Below the pieces are notes generated by a model. The model was not told where the DNA came from, made no database searches, and saw nothing but the letters and a program-made list of their open reading frames with translations. 64,000 bases of DNA. It comes from Polynucleobacter sp. UK-Gri1-W3. GTDB lineage: Bacteria > Pseudomonadota > Gammaproteobacteria > Burkholderiales > Burkholderiaceae. Made by a program: the position numbers and the translations under genes. The stretch spans positions 186,001-250,000 of the forward strand of contig NZ_JACVQA010000002.1 of assembly GCF_018881595.1 (NCBI RefSeq), in the 5' to 3' direction. Within the stretch, counting starts at the first letter, position 1. The number at the start of each line of letters is the position of its first letter. Positions 58,212 through 64,000 of this stretch are shown here, piece by piece.

Positions 58212-58787
58212 ATGATGATCTGGAAACCTAACCCTTTAGCGCTTATTGGTATAGCAATGATTAGTGCACCAATCATTGCCCATGCAAAAATTTATGTTTC
58301 TACTGAGCAGGCGCAAAAAATCCTTTTCCCCAACAAAACACTCACAAAAAATCCCATCATCATTACAGATGATCTACAAGAAAAGATGCGCTCCGCCTCT
58401 AGCATCCGGCACCCCTTTCAAGGTAATCGCATCTGGAAGGCGCCTGATGGTAGCTGGCTAGTTATTGATGAAGTCGTTGGAAAGCATGAAATGATTACCT
58501 ATGCTGTTGCGATCAACCCCAATGGCAGCGTTGCTGGCATAGAGATTTTGGAATACGTTGAGTCTTATGGATATGAAGTAGCAGAAGCACAATGGCGCAA
58601 ACAGTTTGTAGGCAAGAGTGCATCTGATCCCATTAAGCTTAATCAAGACATTCAAAATATTGGAGGTGCCACGCTATCCTGCAAGCATCTCACCGATGGT
58701 GTGAAGCGGATAACGGTTTTATATGACCTAGCTCTGAAGAATAGCCCCCCATCAATAGCTCCAGCTCAAATATCCAAAGCAAAATGA
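58212..58787 (+). CDS. FMN-binding domain protein, exported
   Basis: A 191-aa protein with an N-terminal export signal (IGIAMISAPIIAHA) and a FMN_bind-type domain (NqrC-like) behind it. The flavin-attachment segment is GGATLSCKHLTDGVKRI at 151-167; Thr154 in GAT would carry covalent FMN, as in NqrC (SGAT). The position normally held by Ser/Thr is Gly here. A dedicated ApbE gene follows with a four-base overlap, which strongly supports flavinylation. Confidence 0.85.
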   Translation: MMIWKPNPLALIGIAMISAPIIAHAKIYVSTEQAQKILFPNKTLTKNPIIITDDLQEKMRSASSIRHPFQGNRIWKAPDGSWLVIDEVVGKHEMITYAVAINPNGSVAGIEILEYVESYGYEVAEAQWRKQFVGKSASDPIKLNQDIQNIGGATLSCKHLTDGVKRITVLYDLALKNSPPSIAPAQISKAK

Positions 58788-59605
58788 TTCGTTGTAAACC
58801 CCTCCTTGGAACATTTGTTGAAATCTCCGTGACCCAAGAAGATGGGCATATAGCTATTGATAATGCTTTTACAGCTATTCAACATGTTCATGACCTCATG
58901 GGATTTCACAGCCCTAAAAGTGAGCTCAGCGAAATCAATCAACGCGCCCATATACAAGCAGTTGAAATTCATCCATGGACTGCGCAAGTGATTCGAATTG
59001 CGAAAGAGGTTCACCTTGAATCCGATGGCCTATTTAATTGCGGTATCGGTCATCGCTTAGTTGCTGCAGGCTTATTGCCGCAACATATTACCTTTGCCAA
59101 TCATGATCTTGGCGGAATTGAAGATATTCACTTCTTAGCACCTGACTTGATAAAGTCTTCGCGCCCAGTCTGCCTAGATCTTGGTGGAATTGCTAAAGGG
59201 TTTGCAGTGGATATGGCGGTGAGAGTCTTAATATCAGATGGCATCACATCCGGCTCAGTGAATGCTGGTGGAGATATGCGGGTATTCGGAAATACCTCAT
59301 TTCCCATTCAAATTCGCCATCCCGAGACGCCTGACGAGTTAATTGAAATTGGATCCTTAAAAGATGGGGCTATTGCCACGAGTAGTCTTTACTTTGCAAA
59401 AAGAGATCATCAGAAGAGTCACATCATTAATCCCTTAGCTCAGCATTATTCTGAAGTGCATGCCGAGGTTTCGGGATCATTCTCAATTCTTGCTAAAGAG
59501 TGTGTTTATGCAGATGCACTCACTAAGGTTTTGGCTTTATCCAATGATGAGCATCACCCCTGCTTTAGTCGTTTCTCGGCACAAGCACTGAGGATTGCAG
59601 CATGA
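58784..59605 (+). CDS. apbE: FAD:protein FMN transferase
   Basis: Transfers FMN from FAD to a Thr of the partner protein. The 273-aa protein shows PLLGTFVEISV at the start, LMGFHSPKSELSEIN, LFNCGIGHRLVAAGLLPQ, DLGGIAKGFAVD and NAGGDMRVFG, all ApbE blocks with the Mg/FAD-binding residues. It starts directly with MIRCKPLLGT and has no signal peptide, although its target is exported. ATGA overlaps link it to the genes on both sides. Confidence 0.93.
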   Translation: MIRCKPLLGTFVEISVTQEDGHIAIDNAFTAIQHVHDLMGFHSPKSELSEINQRAHIQAVEIHPWTAQVIRIAKEVHLESDGLFNCGIGHRLVAAGLLPQHITFANHDLGGIEDIHFLAPDLIKSSRPVCLDLGGIAKGFAVDMAVRVLISDGITSGSVNAGGDMRVFGNTSFPIQIRHPETPDELIEIGSLKDGAIATSSLYFAKRDHQKSHIINPLAQHYSEVHAEVSGSFSILAKECVYADALTKVLALSNDEHHPCFSRFSAQALRIAA

Positions 59606-60027
59606 GTCGCCTTGGAAAGATGCCGAACTGGCAAAGAACTTTTGTCATCTGCGGCCTAATGACTTGTTCCATTACAGGCCTCATGTATCTACTAGGTCAT
59701 CAATTCCAAATTCAAAGATCGACTCTTGGTACGCATAGCATCTTGGCAGCCCATGGAATTGCGGCAATACTAGCTACCTTAGCTATAGGCTCAGTTCTGC
59801 CCTTTCATATCAAGGCGGGCTACAAGTCCAAAAAGCAGTGGTGGAGTGGTTTTAGTCAGTTGGGTTTTCTTGCCGTACTACTTATTTCTGGAGCCCTACT
59901 GTATTACGGTCCTCAAGAGATAAGGGATGCAGTTATAGACACCCACTGGATAGTGGGCCTCCTATTTTTTGCCATTTTTATACTGCATGTATTTACTAAG
60001 CTAGATATTAATAGCCATCGTCTTTAG
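59602..60027 (+). CDS. Small membrane protein with conserved-looking histidines (DUF4405-like)
   Basis: A 141-aa inner-membrane protein with four hydrophobic helices. Histidines lie in or near membrane segments (LGHQF, GTHS, AAHG, PFHIK, DTHWI, ILHVF), as in small b-type cytochromes that hold two hemes; heme binding is inferred. Its ATG is inside the end of apbE. Cytochrome, FMN-binding protein and transferase together suggest electron flow from the quinone pool across the membrane. Confidence 0.65.
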   Translation: MSRLGKMPNWQRTFVICGLMTCSITGLMYLLGHQFQIQRSTLGTHSILAAHGIAAILATLAIGSVLPFHIKAGYKSKKQWWSGFSQLGFLAVLLISGALLYYGPQEIRDAVIDTHWIVGLLFFAIFILHVFTKLDINSHRL

Positions 60028-60109
60028 TACTCATAGCTAAAGGGCATTGATGCAATTCATATTGAACTCACTTTATTAAAAAATGACTTAAATGATGATG
60101 TTTGAATGA

Positions 60110-60421
60110 CTACCTTTTGCAATAGTATTTGTAGAGCAAGCTCATTACCGCTACTGCAACCTCGCTAGCCAGGGAATAATAAATTTGCTTTCCCTCCCTA
60201 CGTGTCTTCACTAATTTCTCTTTCCGTAATACCGTTAATTGCTGGGATAACGTTGGCTGATGCAAATCCAATGCAACCTCAAGCTCACTAACGCATTTTT
60301 CACCCTGCCCGATTTCACATAACAACATCATTCGATCGCTATTAGACAAAACTTTCATTAGCTTGCAAGCCTCATCCGCAGAAGCCTGCATTTTTTTAAG
60401 TTCTGATTTAGTAATAGTCAT
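60110..60421 (-). CDS. ArsR-family persulfide sensor (BigR/SqrR/YgaV-like)
   Basis: A 103-aa winged-helix repressor. The helix-turn-helix is CVSELEVALDLHQPTLSQQL and the wing KTRREGKQIYY. Cysteines are C19, C35, C43 and C101; C35 and C101 are 66 apart, exactly as the redox pair C42/C108 of BigR and C41/C107 of SqrR, which form a tetrasulfide on exposure to persulfide and leave DNA. It lies one base downstream of the persulfide dioxygenase gene. Confidence 0.85.
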   Translation of the reverse strand: MTITKSELKKMQASADEACKLMKVLSNSDRMMLLCEIGQGEKCVSELEVALDLHQPTLSQQLTVLRKEKLVKTRREGKQIYYSLASEVAVAVMSLLYKYYCKR

Positions 60422-60422
60422 A

Positions 60423-61313
60423 TTAAAGAGCGTTCAAGGGAATTTTTAAATATGATTTGCCATTGGCCTCTGGCTCAGGAAGATGGCCTGCGCGAATATT
60501 AACCTGAATAGATGGCAGTATGAGATTGGGCATATCTAAGGTAGCGTCACGTTTATTGCGCATTTGCACAAATTGCTCTTCGCTAACGCCTGTGTGCACA
60601 TGAATATTGGACTTCTTTTCCTCCCCAACTGTTGTGCAGTAAGCCGCAGCACGTTCAGTGGGCGGGTAGTCATGGCACATGTATAACCTTGTCTCATCGG
60701 GATAACTGAATACTTTCTGAATAGACCGATACAAAGCCTGAGCGCTACCCCCCGGAAAGTCGCAACGCGCTGTCCCAACATCAGGCATAAATAGAGTATC
60801 TCCAACAAATAAAGCGTCGCCAATCTCATAAGCCATACAAGCAGGAGTATGTCCTGGCGCATACAGCGCTTTTAAGGAGAGGTTTCCAAATGTAAGCGAT
60901 TCACCATCTTGCAATAAATAATCAAATTGAGAGCCATCAACGGCAAATTGATCACCTAGATTAAAAACACTCTTAAAAACGTTTTGTACACTAGTGATGT
61001 GATCCCCAATCACAATCTTTCCACCCAACCGACTTTGAATGTAAGGAGCTGCTGTTAGATGATCGGCATGAGCGTGGGTTTCTAAAACCCAAGTTAACTG
61101 TAATTGCTCACTCTTTATAAAGCCAATGACTTCATCAGCAGATTTTGTGGAGGTTCGACCTGATTTAGGGTCATAGTTCATCACTGAATCTATGACTACG
61201 CATGGGCTTTGCTTACCCGAATAAACGACGTAGGTAAAAGTCCAGGTTTCTGGATCAAAGAATGCTTTAACATCAGCATGAGGGCTTGGATTCACAAAGA
61301 CCTTTCTTGGCAA
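60423..61313 (-). CDS. Persulfide dioxygenase, metallo-beta-lactamase fold (Blh/ETHE1-like)
   Basis: A 296-aa iron-dependent enzyme that oxidises glutathione persulfide to sulfite. Metal ligands lie in ETHAHADHLTAA (H80, H82, D84, H85), APGHTPACM (His near 155) and CHDYPP. KSYLKIPLNAL closes the protein as in Blh. Start is a TTG at 61313 with AGGA 12 bases upstream. It is transcribed with the ArsR gene, from a promoter in the gap to the divergent TauE/SafE gene. Confidence 0.9.
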   Translation of the reverse strand: MPRKVFVNPSPHADVKAFFDPETWTFTYVVYSGKQSPCVVIDSVMNYDPKSGRTSTKSADEVIGFIKSEQLQLTWVLETHAHADHLTAAPYIQSRLGGKIVIGDHITSVQNVFKSVFNLGDQFAVDGSQFDYLLQDGESLTFGNLSLKALYAPGHTPACMAYEIGDALFVGDTLFMPDVGTARCDFPGGSAQALYRSIQKVFSYPDETRLYMCHDYPPTERAAAYCTTVGEEKKSNIHVHTGVSEEQFVQMRNKRDATLDMPNLILPSIQVNIRAGHLPEPEANGKSYLKIPLNAL

Positions 61314-61352
61314 TAGCGCATTTATTCCTAAAAGGAGTAAATGGTATATATT

Positions 61353-61386
61353 TTTATATATTATCTTAATATAAAATTAATTGCAA
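61353..61386 (-). promoter_or_regulatory. Promoter and operator-like repeat of the persulfide operon
   Basis: On the minus strand, a -35 TTGCAA (61386-61381), a 17-base spacer and a -10 TAATAT (61363-61358) form a near-ideal promoter for the dioxygenase-ArsR pair. A repeat TTTATAT-N9-ATATAAA (61353-61375) lies over spacer and -10, a fitting place for the ArsR repressor. It is also just upstream of, or inside, the start of the divergent transporter gene. Confidence 0.65.
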
Positions 61387-62207
61387 TGGACTACTCAATC
61401 TTCATCAGCCCCTGCTTAGGTCTTTTTGTGGGCTTATTAATGGGCCTAACCGGTGCTGGCGGCGGGATCCTATCAGTTCCTTTACTGGTCTTTATCCTGC
61501 ATTTGCCGGTAGCGGAAGCAGCTCCAATTTCCCTCTCAGCAATTGCGCTCTCTGCAGGGGTTGGCGCCTTGTTAGGGCTAAGAAATAAGATTCTTCGGTA
61601 CAAAGCTGCTGCATTTATGGCGATGTTTGGGCTGATACTTTCTCCAATAGGATTATGGGCATCACAACGCATTCCCAATGCTCCGCTATTAATTCTATTT
61701 AGCTGCACACTGTTCTATGTATCCATTCGCCTCTATAGGCAGGCGTATAAAGAAATTCATGGCATACCTGATTTTGAAGGAAAGCCTCCACCTCCATGTT
61801 TACTTGATTCCTCCAGGGGGAAGTTAGCTTGGAACATTCCCTGTGCACGAGCCCTTATGTTTTCCGGCGGATTGGCAGGCTTGCTTTCTGGGCTATTAGG
61901 CGTTGGTGGTGGATTCGTGATTGTCCCAGCACTCAAGCGCTATACCGATTTACCCATCAACTCTATAGTTGCTACATCATTGGGTGTGCTTGCCATTATT
62001 GCGGGGGGTGGCACTCTTTTCTCTGCCATGTCCGGAAATCTTGACCTAGTGATTGCAGCGCCTTTTGCATTAGGAGCCCTACTCGGCTTACTGATTGGCA
62101 GAGGATTTGGTAAAAATCTCAGCGGGCCAAGATTGCAACAAATTTTTTCTGTATTGACGTTTGTCGTGGCTATCAGCCTCATTCTCAAAGGCGTTAATAG
62201 TCTATGA
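61386..62207 (+). CDS. TauE/SafE-family sulfite exporter
   Basis: A membrane protein of about eight helices with the paired family motifs GLFVGLLMGLTGAGGGILSVPLL near the start and GGLAGLLSGLLGVGGGFVIVPAL in the second half. It likely exports sulfite made by the adjacent persulfide dioxygenase. I start at the ATG at 61386 (MDYSIFISPC), which is the family start but has no clear Shine-Dalgarno; an ATG at 61341 has AAAGGAG three bases away and adds 15 residues, overlapping the operator. Confidence 0.85.
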   Translation: MDYSIFISPCLGLFVGLLMGLTGAGGGILSVPLLVFILHLPVAEAAPISLSAIALSAGVGALLGLRNKILRYKAAAFMAMFGLILSPIGLWASQRIPNAPLLILFSCTLFYVSIRLYRQAYKEIHGIPDFEGKPPPPCLLDSSRGKLAWNIPCARALMFSGGLAGLLSGLLGVGGGFVIVPALKRYTDLPINSIVATSLGVLAIIAGGGTLFSAMSGNLDLVIAAPFALGALLGLLIGRGFGKNLSGPRLQQIFSVLTFVVAISLILKGVNSL

Positions 62208-62767
62208 GAAGGCCATTGGCATCTTTTATCTATATTCTTGTATTCATCATGTTAGGAGCTCTACTGATGTCGATATCTAAATCTAGCTCTTTGTTATCCA
62301 CCTCTATCAACTCTATATCTGGGACCGTTAGCAATCTCAATAATGAGTTACTTGAATACGTTAATCCCGAAAAGCCTACACATGATCATTCCTCGGTCTA
62401 TTACAAGCGCTTCTTTATCTCCAAATTTAACTTGGGCGATAAAGCAATCGAAGCAAAGTTTTCAATGCCAATGAAGATTGCTGAAGGCGATCAAATCACC
62501 GTGTCGGGATATCTGAAAGATAGTGCCTTTCAAGTTCTTGCCTATAACAATCAAACACAGCAAGTCACTAGTAATGAAAATTGGATCGTACTGGTCTTAG
62601 GCGCCCTATTCTTCTTTATAGTAGCAATTGGCTTATTCAATAGCGAATTGGTTGCCGAAGGCGCTCTGATTCCCAAGCTTTTTCTATTTGGATTTACCTT
62701 GGTAGCAATATATATGGGCTACCGAGCACTCCTGATCCGCGAGGCCATTAAGCTAATTTCAAATTAA
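62204..62767 (+). CDS. Membrane protein of unknown function
   Basis: A 187-aa protein with one hydrophobic helix near the N-terminus (about 8-24), an external domain of about 100 residues (FFISKFNLGDKAIEAKFSMP, KIAEGDQITVSGYLKDSAFQ) and two helices at the C-terminus (about 126-145 and 155-174). The domain has an OB-like beta pattern by eye. It overlaps the sulfite exporter gene by four bases, so its role is probably tied to that export. I recognise no family. Confidence 0.7.
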   Translation: MRRPLASFIYILVFIMLGALLMSISKSSSLLSTSINSISGTVSNLNNELLEYVNPEKPTHDHSSVYYKRFFISKFNLGDKAIEAKFSMPMKIAEGDQITVSGYLKDSAFQVLAYNNQTQQVTSNENWIVLVLGALFFFIVAIGLFNSELVAEGALIPKLFLFGFTLVAIYMGYRALLIREAIKLISN

Positions 62768-62782
62768 GTTGCACTGAAATAG

Positions 62783-62812
62783 AAAAAGCCCTTATTACTA
62801 AGGGCTTTTTTA
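62783..62812. terminator. Bidirectional terminator
   Basis: The stem AAAAGCCCTTA / TAAGGGCTTTT with a four-base loop, A-run on the left and T-run on the right, lies between the convergent membrane protein gene and livF. It serves both strands. Confidence 0.9.
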
Positions 62813-62847
62813 TTACTTACAGTTTAGTGATCTGCTTGATGCGCTAC

Positions 62848-63576
62848 TTAGTGGCCACCAGCACCACCTAAGTAAGCTGCTTTCACAGCTGGGTCGTCTT
62901 TGAGCTTAGCAGCAGGTCCGTGTGTAGCAATCTTACCGTTCTCAAGTACATAACCGTAATCCGCTACATTCAAGGCTGCAGCAGCGAACTGCTCAACCAA
63001 CAACATCGTTACGCCTTGTGACTTGAGGTTAGAGATGATCTTAAACACTTCCTCAACCAAGATTGGTGCAAGACCCATGGATGGCTCATCCAAGAGAATG
63101 ATCTCAGGATTCAGCATCACAGCACGGGCCATGGCCAACATCTGCTGCTCACCACCCGATAGTGTTCCGGCCAACTGATTGCGACGCTCTTTGAGGCGTG
63201 GGAACATTTCGAGTGATTTCTCGAGATCGTTCTTGATGTCGCCTTTAGGACGGCTACCTGTAAAGCGTGGAAATGCGCCAAGCAACAGATTGTCAGTTAC
63301 AGACATTGTTGTAAACACACGGCGACCTTCAGGACTGTGGGCTAAACCCAAACGTGCGATTTTATGAGAGTCGTAACCATCAATTTTTTCGCCGCCCAAG
63401 GTGACTTCGCCAGCCGTTGGCTTAATCATGCCAGTAATAGCGCGCATGGTGGTGGTTTTACCAGCACCGTTTGAGCCAATCAAAGTAATTACCTGCCCTT
63501 TAGGAACATCAATATTGATGCCATGGAGGACTTTTACTTTGCCGTAGCCTGCTTCAAGATTCTTAATAGATAACAT
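62848..63576 (-). CDS. livF: Branched-chain amino acid ABC transporter ATP-binding protein LivF
   Basis: A 242-aa ATPase of the Leu/Ile/Val importer. Walker A is GSNGAGKTT (near 34-42), the signature is LSGGEQQMLAMARAV, Walker B is IILLDEPSMGLAPI and the H-loop is LLVEQFAAAAL. LEAGYGKVKVLHGINI at the start and GPAAKLKDDPAVKAAYLG at the end mark LivF rather than LivG. It follows livG by 30 bases. Substrate range (amino acids, urea or amides) is not settled by sequence. Confidence 0.92.
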   Translation of the reverse strand: MLSIKNLEAGYGKVKVLHGINIDVPKGQVITLIGSNGAGKTTTMRAITGMIKPTAGEVTLGGEKIDGYDSHKIARLGLAHSPEGRRVFTTMSVTDNLLLGAFPRFTGSRPKGDIKNDLEKSLEMFPRLKERRNQLAGTLSGGEQQMLAMARAVMLNPEIILLDEPSMGLAPILVEEVFKIISNLKSQGVTMLLVEQFAAAALNVADYGYVLENGKIATHGPAAKLKDDPAVKAAYLGGAGGH

Positions 63577-63606
63577 GGTATTTACCGATTCAATATGTTC
63601 TAGTGA

Positions 63607-64000
63607 TTAAGTACCCAAGTAGGCATGAATCACCTTCTCGTCTGCCTGAACTTCAGCTGGTTTACCTTCTGCAATCTTCTGACCGAAGTCCAATACAGAA
63701 ACGGTATCGCAAACTGACATCACCACATCCATGTGATGCTCAATCAGGATGAAGGTAATACCGCTATCGCGGATCTTACGAATAATGCGCAAGAGCTCTT
63801 TAATGTCAGGAGCTGTCAAACCTGCAGCTGGCTCATCTAACAAGAGTAACTCAGGATCTAATGCCAAGGCACGAGCAATTTCAAGCAAACGCTGCTTACC
63901 ATATGGCAAGTTACGAGCTTCTTCATTCGCCAAATCATCAAGACCAACGAATTTAAGCAAAGCCATTGCACGAGCATGTGCTTCAGCTTCTTCTTTCTTA
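63607..64000 (-). CDS. livG: Branched-chain amino acid ABC transporter ATP-binding protein LivG (5' part missing)
   Basis: C-terminal 131 codons of a second ATPase, continuing past the window edge; the ATG at 63966 is internal because the frame stays open (EEAEAHARAMALLKFVGL). It has the signature region LPYGKQRLLEIARALA, where the usual SGGQQ is YGKQR as in many LivG, Walker B LLLLDEPAAGL, the H-loop FILIEHHMDVVMSV and the end GKPAEVQADEKVIHAYLG. Walker A lies outside the window. Confidence 0.92.
   Translation of the reverse strand, partial: KKEEAEAHARAMALLKFVGLDDLANEEARNLPYGKQRLLEIARALALDPELLLLDEPAAGLTAPDIKELLRIIRKIRDSGITFILIEHHMDVVMSVCDTVSVLDFGQKIAEGKPAEVQADEKVIHAYLGT

Noticed and set aside
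61341..61385. Upstream start of the TauE/SafE gene at the ATG at 61341
   Set aside because: It has a Shine-Dalgarno, but only three bases away, and it would translate through the promoter and operator-like repeat. The family N-terminus begins at 61386. Kept only as an alternative.
1..64000. CRISPR arrays, insertion sequences, prophage genes, toxin-antitoxin pairs and attachment sites
   Set aside because: I found no regularly spaced repeats, transposase, integrase or phage structural motifs; both tRNA genes are intact and have no adjacent integrase.

Overview
The window looks like a chromosomal segment of a freshwater betaproteobacterium of the Polynucleobacter type (Burkholderiaceae). This is an inference from protein character and gene order (uvrC-pgsA-tRNA-Gly-tRNA-Cys; fabF-mucD-lepA-lepB-rnc-era-recO-pdxJ-acpS-nagZ; EarP next to an Arg32-type EF-P), from a moderate-to-low GC content, and from very compact packing. 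No search was run. No prophage, insertion sequence, CRISPR array or toxin-antitoxin pair is visible.

Layout. 1-5.9 kb: the C-terminal bulk of lexA, a small lipoprotein, tRNA-Cys and tRNA-Gly, pgsA, uvrC, and the divergent pair earP-efp. 5.9-21.3 kb: a long minus-strand housekeeping block, read from right to left: yceD-rpmF-plsX-fabH-fabD-fabG-acpP-fabF (fatty acid synthesis), mucD, then lepA-lepB-rnc-era-recO-pdxJ-acpS-nagZ. 21.3-25.4 kb: maf and an RsmI-like methylase on plus; rluC-gph-sppA on minus. 25.5-32 kb: a roughly 380-nt structured leader, RNase E, then moaA-mobA-moeA (molybdenum cofactor). 32-38.9 kb: a 2-hydroxyacid dehydrogenase, a ferredoxin with its reductase, thyA-folA, a PpiC-type chaperone, an SRAP protein and an outer-membrane protein. 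38.9-48.9 kb: an accessory stretch with msrQ, a periplasmic molybdenum hydroxylase pair, phhB, rsuA, a metallo-beta-lactamase protein, a lipocalin, msrP and a BLUF photoreceptor. 49-57 kb: monomeric isocitrate dehydrogenase, an MFS carrier, an FKBP isomerase, a lytic transglycosylase and a secreted nuclease. 57-60 kb: an operon behind two Fur-box-like repeats that encodes an envelope beta-barrel-like protein, a 59-residue protein, an FMN-binding protein, ApbE and a small histidine-containing membrane protein. 60.1-62.8 kb: a persulfide-responsive module (ArsR-type sensor, persulfide dioxygenase, TauE/SafE exporter, unknown membrane protein). 62.8-64 kb: livF and partial livG of a branched-chain amino acid ABC importer.

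How the genes fit together. The moa/mob/moe genes supply cofactor that both molybdoenzymes in the window (MsrP and the aldehyde-oxidase-type pair) need. MsrQ, the usual electron donor of MsrP, lies about 8 kb away from it rather than next to it. The most system-like, least explained loci are the putative iron-controlled flavinylated redox operon (57.0-60.0 kb), the persulfide module with a cysteine pair spaced as in BigR/SqrR and an operator-like repeat over its promoter (60.1-62.8 kb), and the structured RNase E leader (25.5-25.9 kb). I saw nothing that I can claim as a wholly new class of system.
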